In this document: positions 44,484-56,583 of the stretch, one piece after another
How positions within the stretch are numbered: the stretch's first letter is position 1
Layout: every line of letters starts with the position of its first letter
Source of the DNA: Hyalella azteca
Lineage: Eukaryota > Arthropoda > Malacostraca > Amphipoda > Hyalellidae
NCBI RefSeq assembly: GCF_000764305.2
Contig: NW_025941278.1
Coordinates: 1 to 64,000 of the forward strand
DNA: 64,000 nucleotides
Direction of reading: 5' to 3'
The notes under the pieces: model-generated
The model's input: only the letters and a program-made list of their open reading frames with translations
What the model was told of the DNA's origin: nothing
Databases searched by the model: none
Made by a program: the position numbers and the translations under genes

Positions 44484-47400
44484 ACAAGGAAACTTCGACA
44501 GGTCAAACGTGTCGACCTTGCGAAATCCTCGGCTGAAATTAAATTCTTTAAAATAAATTCTATTTTGTGTGAAATGGTACATGTGCGACCAGCTGAGTCA
44601 ATAGCCAGCATCGATTCATTATGCAAAACGTAGATTAAATTTGATCATACCTAAGTGTATTAACGCTTGGTGCGTGTAAAACATACAAGTAGCAAGCGAT
44701 CGATCTATTCCCAAAAAAATTGTACGTTTGGAACTTTAAATTCAACGAACAATTTTAAATTTTCACGTGAGTTGAGTCTAAAGAAATTAATTTTTACAGA
44801 AATCTTTGCATTTTCTGTAAAATCGAACCTAGTGTCATCATAAAATGAGTTACTTGCGTTATTAGTCTTATTTAGATGGTTAAATGCCTGAACTTTATAT
44901 TGCTGTCGTCATTCCTTCACATTTAAATATTGATAGACATCCTTTCCCATGATTTCATCAAGAACCTTTCAAAAAATTCCTGAACGAGCGCTTACTCAAT
45001 AAGGCGATAAATCCCAATTGGCACGTCGCTGTGGGGAGATAAAGGAATTGAAAGGCACAATTTTACGGGTGCGGCTCTCAATAAATTGAACGGACTTTTA
45101 TTGCGGTGGCAAAGACAAAGTGCGAGTTATGGACGCTACAAATTTTTTAGCCACAACGCTGGCCAAAAATGGTCTCGACAACCTCAATTAAAATTGCACA
45201 CGGAGCCACTGGTCCAGCGCGTGCAATACAAAATTGAAAGTGCAGTTGAAAGTTTTAGATGGCTTAACCTGAATGCGATGAAATGTTGTTTTAAATTTGC
45301 TTGACTTGGTAGTTTTGCGTACGAAAAAATTTTCGACTCGAATACTAGTAATAAAAGTAAAGATTTTTCGTAAGTTTTAGTAGTTCAACGAAGAAACTTC
45401 CTTGAGTTGGTCTTTGAATCCAAATGAGAGATATTTCGGCTATTAATGCGAATAAATATTTTTGGAAAAATTTATCAGCTATAGAAGAGACCCGAATATA
45501 AGGATAAAAAGAAATAGTGAGGATAGTTTTCCCAACGCATGGGGTTGTATGACGACAGCACACAAGCTGCATTTGCTGCAAACATCGCATGCTGCTCCAG
45601 CAAACACCTATAGGAAGACACGGAGCTGGGATAGAGCAAGCATCTGCTCAAAATCAACACTGCCATGCAGAGACCATTATCTTTATTTTTTATTCATCTA
45701 TTTATATTTTATTCACTTTTTTATTTTTATTCACCTATTTATTTTGCTTTCCTAATTTCTTTATTTATTTATTGTTTTCAACATTTCTGAATGCAAGACT
45801 ATATGGTAGTACTGGAAAAACGTTTGATTCCGTATTATCCTGCGATGAAATTTAATCTGTGGGTATGTATTGAATGTCCATATATGAATGGAGTTGTCTT
45901 CACGATTCAGAGACAACCGAAAGAGTTAAACCTATCGAAATCAATGTAACCGAAATCGACCGGTTAAAACCTAGAAAATTTTCAACTATTGTAAAAATCT
46001 GAAATAACAGACGCATTAATACCGATTTGTTTTCATTTCATCTTTTCTTATCATATTCCAATTCTCAAATCCAGCAATCAGCTTGTATCTGCACCACATG
46101 TTAATTTCCAGTTTAACCGGCAAATTCAAGGGCTTCTGTTAATACCTGATCCAAACGTTTACAATGAAAGCGTAATATATGCTTTTAGAAATGAAGGTAC
46201 CACATTACCGAATGTTCTTCATAATTTACAAATTTTCACCTTTGAAAGCGAAATATCCTTCACTAATACTGTAGACCCACAGAGATGAAACGCCAAAGTT
46301 ACGTTTTTTATGGTGGATAGCTTATGAAAACACTCCACACGCACACGGACAAATTGCCGCCGTAATTCTGACGTCCACTGCAAGCTCATCATCGCTTCCC
46401 TGGCCCTTACATCGCGGCGTCACGTGTCAAATTTTTGGCAAGGCCAAAAATCTATATATCACAGGCCATCCACATCTATATATCCATCTATCCACAGCAG
46501 CTTGATCCACTCGCATTTACTCCAGCAGATCTGGCACAGCTGTTCCAGTTATTGCTTTTGCATCGGCTATCATTTGATAGCGGAACAATCATGTGATTGT
46601 CCTTTCGTCCTGCAGAGTTCACTAAATTGGAGAATAAATGAGTTTGCTTGCATTGCTGCGTTGCTACAGCTACATGCAGGACGGCCACAAATTGAACGAG
46701 ATGGCAAACTGAAATAAATTGTAAATGCTGAAGATCTCGCGCATTGAATGCGAGTATCATACGGTTAGCTTGTAGCTCAAGCCTCTCGACAGCAATATAA
46801 AATGATGGAATTTTTTATTTATAAACTAGATTTCATGTCTAGCGCAAATGAATGAATTAAACAGATATTTTGCACTCGTTTTTACACAACTCAGAAAACC
46901 AATCCCCTCTTAATTTCCTTGTGCTCAGGGATGAATACAAATAATATATAGTTTCCTTTCCAATCTTGTTATTTTCAAATCACATGCACACTTCATTACC
47001 TCATAATTAATGCAGTACTAATAAACTATAATTACTATGATTAAAGCAGTACGTGAAGCTGCACTCACATTTTTTAAATCGTGTATAAGCGCGCTCGATT
47101 TTTCGTAACCGGGCGCAATATTACTGACGAGCTTTTTATGGGAAATAATAAATCATTTATAAATTCGTAATTCCTTGTGTCATTACCACGTTTATTTATT
47201 TATTTATTAATATTATTCTACTAAGTTCTCTCCACCTTATATTTTTTCCACAAGGAAAAACGTACCTTCGTAGTCTGTTTTACGTATCCACACTCTGATA
47301 TTTCATGAAGCTTCTTCCGTCAGCACTTGAACAGCAGCACCATTACTGGCCCCGGCAATCGGCACTTAATATCCCGTGTGAAAATAGCGCCCGTGTTAGG

Positions 47401-47580
47401 CCGAGGCCGTGTGAATATAGGCCGAGGCTATCGCTGCGCCGCAATGATGAGGGAGAGAACACCAGGCTTACTGTCCATCGTATGGCTGGTGTGAGCAACG
47501 TGCGAGACATCATCATTGTGTTGTGATGCTGTGATGATCATGTGCGGTGCGACGTATTGTGTATTGCATGCTGTAATGCA
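44484..47580. other. AT-rich noncoding stretch, about 3 kb
   Basis: No gene recognised. Overlapping frames on both strands at 45345-45855 and 46424-46760 look random. A T-rich TTTATT run lies at 45680-45775. The GC-richer patch at 47340-47470 has no recognisable coding content. Confidence 0.55.
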
Positions 47581-47922
47581 GACCATTGTTGCGTGCAGGT
47601 CATTGTAGCGTGCAGGTCATTGTTGCGTGAAAGTCATTGTAGCGTACATGCCATTGTTGCGTGGATGCCGTTAAAAATTATTGTTGCGTGCAGGCCATTG
47701 TTGCGTGCGGGTCATTGTTGCGTGCGGGCCATTGTTGCGTGCTGGTCATTGTTGCGTGCGGGCCATTGTTGCGTGCGGGCCATTGTTGCCTGCTGGTCAT
47801 TGTTGCGTGCGGGCCATTGTTGCATGCGGGCCATTGTTGCGTGCAGGCCATTGTTGCGTGCGAGCCACTGTTGCGTGCAGGGCATTGTTGCATGCAGGCC
47901 ATTGTTGCGTGCAGGCCATTGT
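47581..47922. repeat. 17-bp minisatellite, about 20 copies
   Basis: ATTGTTGCGTGCGGGCC repeats every 17 bases, with G/A and GCC/GTC variants and one interruption at about 47665-47680. Five overlapping frames on both strands arise from it. It ends abruptly at the mosaic-end sequence. Confidence 0.95.
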
Positions 47923-47960
47923 CTGTCTCTTATACACATCTAGATGTGTATAAGAGACAG
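47923..47960. other. Nextera mate-pair junction adapter (two Tn5 mosaic ends, head to head)
   Basis: CTGTCTCTTATACACATCT (47923-47941) is followed directly by its exact reverse complement AGATGTGTATAAGAGACAG (47942-47960). These are the 19-bp Tn5 mosaic ends, joined as in circularised Nextera mate-pair molecules. This is library-derived sequence in the assembly, not biology. The two flanks are unrelated tandem repeats, so adjacency across this point is probably a chimeric join. Confidence 0.97.
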
Positions 47961-47962
47961 TA

Positions 47963-48089
47963 TACATTCCTCGTCGGTGTCATGTGTTACACATTCCTCG
48001 TCGGTGTGACGTGCAACACATTCCTCGTTGGTGTGATGTGTTACACATTCCTTTTCGGCATTAAAAGTAACACATTTCTCGCCGGTTTG
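47963..48089. repeat. 27-bp minisatellite, about 4.7 copies
   Basis: ACATTCCTCGTCGGTGTGAT plus GTGTTAC recurs every 27 bases (47964, 47991, 48018, 48045, 48072). It starts right at the adapter, so its true left end is unknown. Confidence 0.92.
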
Positions 48090-48230
48090 ATAAGAAAACT
48101 TTAATCTAATTGTTTAAGAAGACAGTTTGAAAAATTTACTGTCGTTGGTGCAGCTTCCATCCCCCCATGCCGAAGCATTACAGTTTCATAAACAAATGAT
48201 AAAAGCTTCTAGCAAATATTTCCTGCTAAA
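48090..48230. other. AT-rich noncoding stretch
   Basis: No feature recognised. Confidence 0.6.
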
Positions 48231-48262
48231 GTCGCTAATATTGGCAGTCGCTAATATTGGCA
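48231..48262. repeat. 16-bp perfect tandem duplication
   Basis: GTCGCTAATATTGGCA occurs twice in direct contact (48231-48246, 48247-48262). Confidence 0.93.
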
Positions 48263-48435
48263 CAGTCTAGCTTCAGGAATAAATTCGCAGGTTCTTATGC
48301 AAGACACGCGTCTGGAATCTCGGAATCGCGCAGCTGGAATGGAAACGTCGGCGAGAGGCAGCAGGAATACAGCGCCGGGATTTTGCTAAGAATTAAAGAC
48401 GACAGCGCGAGAGAGGCTGAGCGCTCTGACTTCTT

Positions 48436-48715
48436 GTTGACAGCAGAGATATGGCAACATGAGAGTGTTGACAGCAGAGATATGGCAACACGAGAGTATT
48501 GACAGTGGAAAGATGGCAATATTATAGTGTTGACAGTAGAAAATTTTCAACACGACAGTGTTGACAGTGGAGAGATGGTAATAAGATAGTGTTGACAATA
48601 GAGAGATGGCAACATAATAGTGTTGACAGTAGAAAGCTATCAACTCGATAGAGTTGACAGGGGAGAGATTGTAATACAATAGGGTTGACAGAAGAGAGAT
48701 GACAACATGATAAAC
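48436..48715. repeat. 31-bp minisatellite, nine copies
   Basis: GTTGACAGCAGAGATATGGC plus AACATGAGAGT repeats every 31 bases from 48436. The first two units are nearly identical and later ones are more diverged. Minus-strand frames at 48295-48785 derive from it. Confidence 0.93.
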
Positions 48716-49667
48716 TAGATATCAGTGAAGGGGCGACAGAATATTGTAAACAGGAGTGAAAAGGCAATGATATTAAATGACCCAATTTTTATGGAACTAA
48801 TGCAATGACGATGTCACATGGCTTAAATAAAAAATGGGTTGTCCTTGAGATGTTGTCTATTTACGTTAAGCGAATACGTACACAAACAATATTAAGTAAG
48901 TAATTAAGTATATATTATTCCAGTAACAATCGGCAAATTTTAAACATCCTCTTAAAGATTAATATCATACTTGTATGTTAGTGACGAAATCCCCTTAATG
49001 GCTACATCGATCATATTTACTAAATATATCCATATAGAAACAAATCAACTGCTATTCATTCGAATAAATTTCGTAGCACATTTCTCCCAAAACCCGACGC
49101 CGGAAAAAATCATTATTCGCTCGATCTCTTATTTACGTTACGAAGTTTATATAAAATTTAAAATATGGATATCCCACGAAAGAGTCCGCAATTCGTACCA
49201 TGTTGCCTGACTGCAGAAAATGCCTAGCTGTCCGCGAAAAAGGATGGCATTTCACGCTCCGCTGTCACTCAAAGTCTACGGATGGAAAACCCAACTTTAC
49301 GATGTTTGTGACTCTCAGCAAATCAGTTTGTTCATGGAAGTATATAAGTCCTTACATTGAAAACTAGTGACTTGACTGAATTGAACTTATAATAATCTTA
49401 ATATATTTATAACATGTATTTAATTTAATATGATACATAAATCTTATTCCCTTCAAAGACTGGCTTCTTGACAACAACCGGCCACTCAACGAGTCTGAAT
49501 TGTTTTAAATCGAAAGTAAAATTAATGAAAGTAACTCTATTCAAAATTGTATGGTAATTTTTGGATAAAAATAATAGTTAACGATTAAGTTTTGATTATT
49601 CGTATGGGGGAAAAATATATGACGCTAATATTTGATGTTTATTATTTATTTACAGTACACGTTCACT
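48716..49667. other. AT-rich noncoding stretch
   Basis: No gene recognised. The 79-codon frame at 48971-49210 has no motif. Confidence 0.6.
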
Positions 49668-49888
49668 ATTTTTAGTGCATTTTTTCATTTATGGAAAAAA
49701 ATACACTATTTTGCTCGCCATGTCCGTCCGTTCGTCTGCCCGTCCGTTCGTCTGTCCGTCTGTCCGTCTGTCCGTCTGTCCGTCTGTCCGACTGTCCGTC
49801 TGTCTGTCTGTAAGTCCGTGACTTCACGTTTTCGTCGACGAGAAAATGCGCTCTCTGTCACTCACTGCAGTGAGTACTGAGTTATATT
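49668..49888 (-). repeat. Interspersed repeat, copy B (inverted)
   Basis: Reverse-complement counterpart of 21672-21828. On plus it reads ATTTTTAGTGCATTTTTTCA, CTCGCCATGTCCGTCC, an expanded GTCCGTCT/GTCCGTCC tract (about 49725-49812), GTCCGTGACTTCACGTTTTC, CTCTGTCACTCACTGCAGTG and ACTGAGTTATATT. The microsatellite is longer than in copy A. The Pro/Ser/Val/Arg/Leu/Cys frame at 49632-49880 comes from the tract. Confidence 0.85.
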
Positions 49889-50408
49889 TTTGTAAATTTT
49901 ACAGGAATGTTTCGAAAAATACGATGAGTGAATATAAAAACATATAAAACATATAGATCAATATAAAAGCAAAAACAACAACCAAAAACAAGTACCGTGT
50001 GCAATTTCTGCAATTTATTTGCATTAATCAGTATTCAGACTCGTATTATGAATTAGCCAGTTCCGAAAATCATTCAGAACTTATTCTTACAATACTTTAG
50101 ATATTAATTTCGCAACATAATCCATGTATCAAAATTCCGAGGATTTCTTAGTACGAGAACGGTTATTGCCCCGTCTCCATATCAATTGGTCCGTCAAAGG
50201 TTATAGATCTCTTTTATTGGTTCGTCCGAACAAAGAAAAACCATCGTCCACAAATTATGACAGACGCGCCGAAGAGAACCAAAGAATTGGAAGCAAACTG
50301 ACGCCGCTCGATGGCTTGTAACAGATCTTTTCTTGTGCAATCGGTCGGCTGTCATGTTTTTCTGATCTAAACATTTTCGTGCTGTCGTTTTTATGGTTGA
50401 AAGTTACC
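49889..50408. other. AT-rich noncoding stretch
   Basis: No feature. The 65-codon frame at 50124-50321 is unrecognised. Confidence 0.6.
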
Positions 50409-50570
50409 ACTGAAAAAAAAAAATAAAAAATTGTCCGAGTAGACTGTATTACTGATAGGTACTGCGCTTAAAAGCTTCAACTTCGAAATCACTGAAAAAA
50501 ATGAGAAAGTATCTGAGTTGACTATATTATTTTGATATATACTGCACTTAATAGCTTCAATTTGGATATA
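50409..50570. repeat. About 82-bp direct repeat pair
   Basis: CACTGAAAAAAA...GAGTAGACTGTATTA...ACTGCGCTTAAAAGCTTCAA at 50409-50490 is echoed at 50491-50570 (GAGTTGACTATATTA, ACTGCACTTAATAGCTTCAA). Confidence 0.75.
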
Positions 50571-51149
50571 ATTGGTTTATCGTAGTAGCGATTTATCTGC
50601 CAGCAGAGAACATAAAAAAATCTTACTAATCAGCTAGTGAACCAGAATTTAGAAGTAGAGGCAAGTAACTTTTCAATATTTATTTTCAAGCCACTCTGCT
50701 CTTTTCTAGACTCAAGCGTCCTCGACGAATTCCATGCTTCATAAGAAGTGTATACATCATGATCATGTTATAACAAAACTGAAAAATTTGAAATTCATTT
50801 TAAGCAACTTAAGTTTCAAGTACCAAAGTCCTGTATATTTTAAAAGCTTCGGTACTTATCAACTCCGATCGGATTGAGACTCACATCACTCGCAGATGAA
50901 CAGTTGTAAAACTAAATAACTTAAGCACTACAGGTTAAGAGTCAGAATTTCATGTGTTCTTCAAGAAAGTAAACTTTTTCATGCATTTCCAGCTCTATAT
51001 TCAACTCATTCTCTTCTGCAGTGCAGTGTTAACAGTTAAATATTTCCACTTTTTCGTGTTTAGGTTTCCACATGGTCGAAGGTGCGCTCTTTAACTATAC
51101 AATTAAATTTTTATTTAAATTTGCGATAAATATTTTGTATTTCTCAGTA
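50571..51149. other. AT-rich noncoding stretch
   Basis: No feature recognised. Confidence 0.6.
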
Positions 51150-51915
51150 TTCTGTATTGCTTGGAGTGCTCGTTAAAAGACTTATTTTCATAATTTGCTT
51201 TTTATGTCCTTTATTTTTATTATCGGAAGTGTACGCTACAGGCGTAAAGAATGTAATTTGTTATTTATATAATTAGTATGATAAGTTTCTGTTTCTCTAG
51301 TAGTAGTAGTACACGTCATAATTCTAACTATTTAGCTCTATATATAATTCGAAATTTGAGCTTCTGTATTCCTAGGAGAGCACGTACGCTAAAATATTAC
51401 ATATTTTAGTTAACGCTTCCTCTGATTTGCCAGACTAACTTCTCTATCCCTCAGAGCGCACGCTAAATAATTAAATATTTTAATAATTCTATATTTATTT
51501 CTCTAGACTAGCTTCTTTATTCCTCGGGGTGCTCGGTAAATAATTAAATATATTAATATTACCCTTTTATTGAATTCGTAAAACTATCTTTTATGTCCCG
51601 ATGAATACAAGTTGAATAGTTAAATATATTAATAATTCTATATTTATTTCTCAAGGCTCGCTTCTTTATTCCTCGGGGCGCTTGGTAAATAATTAAATAT
51701 AATAATATTACCCCTTTATTGAATTCTTAAAACTATCTATTATGTCCCTAGGGATGGAAGTTAAATAGGTAGATATTTTAATTAACTTTCTATTTACTTA
51801 GCAATACAACTAATACAAGAGTATTTCTCAGAGTACACGCTTAATAATTAAATATTTTAATTAACTTTCTATTTACTTTGCAATTCAAGAGTATTCCTCA
51901 GAGTACACGCTAGAA
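51150..51915. repeat. Degenerate about 80-bp repeat with a higher-order period
   Basis: Blocks such as CTTCTTTATTCCTCGGGGTG, GGTAAATAATTAAATAT, TAATATTACCCTTTTATTGA and AAACTATCTTTTATGTCCC recur. A pair of neighbouring blocks is duplicated about 170 bases apart (51500-51600 and 51660-51760). The right end uses GAGTATTCCTCAGAGTACAC twice. Very AT-rich. Confidence 0.78.
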
Positions 51916-53337
51916 CTTATACACAGCAGCTTTACTGGCGCAGAACATCGCCGCCCCGGGACTGTAAAGTTGTTCAAGGCAGCAGCGCCAGTGCACCGCG
52001 GTGGACATTTTCCTGGCCCGGAATCCACCGAGGAAGCTTTTCACATGTGGATTTTTTTCCAAGGAGTAGCTTAATTTGTTTTTGAAGTTAGCCAGCAAAT
52101 TAAAATTGTAGGCAATTGAAGTTAATTGTATGATGTATAGAAGCATTTATCTATTGCAAATGTGAACAATGTGTTCAATCTTATTATGAAAATTATTTTG
52201 ATGTCATAATTAATGTAAAATATAAAAATTATTCATTTAAGTTCGTATTTTCTCCAAAGCACATAGCGTTTAATTAGCTTGTCACACTTTTGTTGTCCAC
52301 TTTTATTTAAACAAATACTAAAACATGTCAATGCACTAAAACGTGTGTTTTCCCGAGGTACACTATAACAATAAACTCTATTCTGATATATAAAGTCGCA
52401 TATTTCGCTACATTCCGGTGCATTTTTTAGTAAATTCAATGATTGCGCCATCTGTCACGTGAATTAAACTTAGATTGTTTTACTTGCCGTTGTATATCCC
52501 TGGAAGAAAAGCCGTACTGTGCGTTTTGTTTACAAAAATTTGAGTAGCTGGCCGAATTGTTTTCTTGTGCCATTCAAATGAGAACAACTTCCTCCATCCA
52601 TCACTTTTATGATCAGGCTAAATAAAAACACAGATAAAAAGATCCCGCCATTGTCGTGACGAGAAGCGACTTTTGAGTTGTATTGTTTGGAATGCCAAGC
52701 GGAATGCGAGGTATAATATAGGACAGCCAAGAATGGATGAGTTTTAGAAGAAAATGTGTAATTGCTTTAATTTAATCAGACCTAAAGTTACATAAGATTG
52801 CTTTATGAAATTCAGGTTTTTAATGGGGATTTTCAGCTTTTACCTCATTCCTTTGACTACTTCATTAGACATTTTACGAGAATTTTTATTCACATTCATA
52901 TTCTGAACATAAATTCAGCTTAATTTATACTTTCTCTGGTCAGCGGGTGGGATTTTGCGTTTCAGCAACCTTGCGATTTTCAAGAAATACTAATAACAGC
53001 AAAACACACTTTTATTGCTTTCATAAGTAAAAATTAAAATTTAATTCCAATCTGATAAGTTCAGATGTATTGTAAATGAAATGTAAAATGACATCAAAAA
53101 TCGCCAGCAAAATATGTTTACAGAAATACCAATCTATAAAATACCAATCAGAAATACCGCGTATTCTATCTATACCAATATGAATAATACGAGGAATTTA
53201 ATAAAAAATATTTATTATTAGTCTAAATTGATTTAACATATATAAATATTATTTTCTCACAACGCCTTTTCAACTTCACTTTGAAATTCATTTTAAGCAA
53301 CTCAAACCCAGTTGGCCAAGCAGACACGAGCAGGGAA
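51916..53337. other. AT-rich noncoding stretch
   Basis: Minus frames at 51910-52146, 52233-52451 and 52530-52730 lack motifs. A GC-richer patch at 51930-52030 is noted without interpretation. Confidence 0.55.
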
Positions 53338-53645
53338 TGATTATATTTATCGGATATTAATCGCTGATTGATCATATTTATCGGATATTGAGCGCTGATT
53401 GATTATATTCATTAAATATTAATCGCTGATTGATTATATTTCTCGGATACTAATCGCTGATTGATTATATTTCTCGGGTAATAATAGCTGATTGATTGTA
53501 TTTATCGGATATTAATCGCCGATTGCTTATATTTATCGGATATTAATCGCTGATTGATTTTATTCATTAAATATTAATCTCTGGTTGATTATATTTATTG
53601 GATTTTAATCGCTAATTGATGATATTTATCGGACATTAATTGATG
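53338..53645. repeat. 31-bp minisatellite, about ten copies
   Basis: TTGATTATATTTATCGGATA plus TTAATCGCTGA repeats every 31 bases (for example 53341, 53372, 53403, 53434) with modest divergence. Confidence 0.93.
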
Positions 53646-54808
53646 ATTCTTCTCATTTTTTACTTCAATCGAGCAATATCAGGAGTATTCCTTTAAAATA
53701 ATAGCCCTAATATCCTTATATAATAGCCTTGAAAGCAATGCCCGAACAGTCAAGATATTTTCTATTCGGTTACTACCCACAGAAAACACTGTCACGTAAT
53801 ATTTAATAAAATATGAATAAACAACACTCCACTTTTATTTTCATTGTTTGCGTTTCATTTGGTCCGTATTGTTTCCTTTTAATTTTTCAATTAAAAAAGT
53901 CGTGTTACTCTAATAACGCGACTTTATTCGATCGATTCGTCCGGCATTCCGGTATGTTTATTCATACCGGATTTATTCGCGTAAATTTTAGGTGATCACC
54001 TGGAATTGTTGTTAATTTTTCACCCAAGCGGTAATCAATCCAGCTAGAACAGAACTTTATTGCTATATAATCAATGATAAACCTGTTAATAAGTTCCAAA
54101 ATATTTAAATAGCATGTTGCTAGCGTAATATGGCGGTTACTGGCGAACGACCTTGATTCTACTCCATGGTTTTACCATGCACATTTTATTCTACAGTCGT
54201 ACAACGCCTGTCTGCATCGCTATTCTAATCTGCAATATTTTGCACATGTTCGTTAAAATTAGGCAAATTAATAAGATACAGCCAATTTTTTCATCAATTT
54301 CCAGCTATTTTAATCGATTGAATCATAGAGTAAGATGCTTCTCAAGCTCTCCATTATTTTACCATGGACAGTGCAGAAATATTATTAATAATTTGACTCG
54401 ATTGAAATGAGAATTCAATATCTTCATACATCCCGTTATCAATATCTAATTTTTTATCATTTTGCATCTTGAATTTTTATGACAACGCCATGCTGTAAAT
54501 TATTATCTGATTTTCTTAACATGCTTTGAAAATTATTAACTTCCTTTATGCCAAAATTCGTTTCTTTTCCATCATTTTGTTAATATTCAAGACGTGCGCG
54601 AATAGACCAGGGCAGCTGAACCCGCGTGTTTTGTCAGCCGCCTTCAACACAAAGAATGTGGCCGCCTGCTCCAATTTGTCAATGAAGCCGTCGCTTTTTG
54701 CACTGCAAAATTGACCTCACCTCCGCTTGACTTCCCTTGCTACTTTATCAAGACGAAATTGAGAAGTTTTTCTTCAGACTGCAAGTTCAAGTTTTATTTA
54801 AAACATAT
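53646..54808. other. AT-rich noncoding stretch
   Basis: No gene recognised. The short frames at 53813-53995, 54153-54410 and 54526-54714 have no motif. Confidence 0.6.
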
Positions 54809-55003
54809 AAAAATTAGAGGAGTCCTAAAAATTAGAGGAGTCCTAACAATTAGAGTCCTGAAAATTAGAGGAGTCCTAAAAATCAGAGGAGTCCTAAAAA
54901 TCAAAGGAGTCCTAACAATTAGAGGAGTCCTAAAAATAAGAGGAGTCCTAAAAATAAGAGGAGTCCTAAAAATTAGAGGAGTCCTAAAAATTAGAGGAGT
55001 CCT
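54809..55003. repeat. 17-bp minisatellite, about twelve copies
   Basis: AAAATTAGAGGAGTCCT repeats every 17 bases. Variants are ACAATT, AAATAAG and AAATCA, and one unit is shortened by 3 bases at about 54847. Confidence 0.94.
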
Positions 55004-55538
55004 GCTAAATTAGTTGCTATGTTTTAAAAAAGTAAATGCGCCTGAACTGTTGATTATATCGGCCCAGTTTATTTCAGTAAAAAAAATTATTGACGGAATT
55101 CGTCCTATCAAAGGTATCGTACCCCTTTTGAGTTTTTTGTTAAATGGAGCTACTTGGTGAAAAATTCATAACTGTTTACTAACAATTAAAACTGCAAATT
55201 ATAGAACAAAATTACTGCCAAGCCAAGATTTGAGAATTTTGTCAATATCAATTTGAGTTTGAAAAGATCGCCTTTTCTTTCACTGTTTTGATTCAACGTA
55301 CATGATTTTCTTGCCGCAATCAGTACAATCAGTTTCTTTTAATTCTTTACTAAGACCACCAACCCTCGCCTTGTTCTCCCTGCCCTACGTAGCTCACCTC
55401 CGCGTACCGCAATTACGTAATGAGTTTCATCTGAGCCAGAAATGGACCATTGCAGGTGTTATTGGCTGTCGTTGTGTCGTACAGTCTACGACTTTTGACG
55501 GCTGACACGAGACACTTACGTCAGAGCGACGCGACGTA
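55004..55538. other. AT-rich noncoding stretch
   Basis: No feature. The 67-codon frame at 55302-55505 is unrecognised. Confidence 0.6.
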
Positions 55539-55735
55539 ATGTAGGCCTAACATGGCGGTCTATTGGCTGATCAGCCCTTAGTATGTAGGCCTAACATGGC
55601 GGTCAATTGGCTGATCAGCCCTTAGTATGTAGGCCTAACATGGCGGTCAATTGGCTGATCAGCCCTTATAGTATGTAGGCCTAACATGGCGGTCTATTGG
55701 CTGATCGGGCGTTAGTATGTAGGTCTAAGCGATGT
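55539..55735. repeat. 44-bp minisatellite, 4.5 copies
   Basis: ATGTAGGCCTAACATGGCGG starts units at 55539, 55583, 55627, 55673 (after a 2-base insertion) and 55717. The first three are almost identical. Confidence 0.95.
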
Positions 55736-56583
55736 AATTTAGCCGTATAAAATCATCTTGTATAATTATGACTTTTTCATCGGTATTTTCTAGCTATTCA
55801 TCCTTTATGTTATGTGGTTTATGCTTAGCCTTTTTCAGATATATAATAAAAAAACAAGATGCTAAAACACGAGCCTTTACTGTATCTTCCTACTGTTTAG
55901 GACCGTGAAGACCTGCAAATTCATACAGCTCTTCATTCTATAGAGTCAGACGAGCTAATAAATCTCATACAAAATTTAGGTGCTACACTCTAAAAAATTT
56001 TTAAGATAATTAAAAAGAAACAGCGCTATTTAAAATTAATTCTCATCTTGTATAATTAATAATTGTATGAATATCATTTCAGGGAATAATCGGAAGCTTT
56101 TTTTATACTGGCATCAAACATGTTAGATTTTAAATGTTTTTGTTAATTTATTTTTATTTTTAAGATTTTAGTGAACATCTGTTGCCATTCATGGCCACTA
56201 TTTTCATCACTCATGGCGTAGCAAACTACTAATCCTGTTCTTGAGGATGACCATGCTTGATCGGCAGTGAATTCCAGCTAATGTAATTATAAAGTTGCCT
56301 TGAGACCAGGAATTTCCGAAACCTTGATCATATGGCTAATTCATTGGGTGGGGAAGTTTTGGCATCGAGGGAATTACCTCTGAAGTTATGATTAAAAGTC
56401 GCCGTATGATCCCCTCGGTGTTGGCCAAATCCCCTCGTCCTCCACTTCCCTCGGATCCACTACGGAAAATTGAACTAATTTCTTGTGATGAATGCGACGC
56501 CTCGTGGGATAATACGCCTCATTACGACTCAACTTTCTTATTGAATTTGTTGAAGCTTGGCTGTAGATTAGAACAAAGTATGT
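55736..56583. other. AT-rich noncoding stretch
   Basis: No feature recognised. The 157-codon minus frame at 56392-56865 starts in the neighbouring duplication and is not supported as a gene. Confidence 0.55.

Noticed and set aside
47923..47960. A natural Tn5/IS50-like bacterial insertion or recombination site
   Set aside because: Mosaic ends abut head to head with no element between them, and the host context is eukaryotic. The sequence is identical to the library junction.
47542..48104. Five overlapping open frames across the 17-bp and 27-bp arrays
   Set aside because: Repeat artefacts, and two of them read through the library adapter.
49720..49815. Pro/Ser/Val/Cys-rich protein
   Set aside because: Pure translation of a GTCCGTCT microsatellite in an interspersed repeat.
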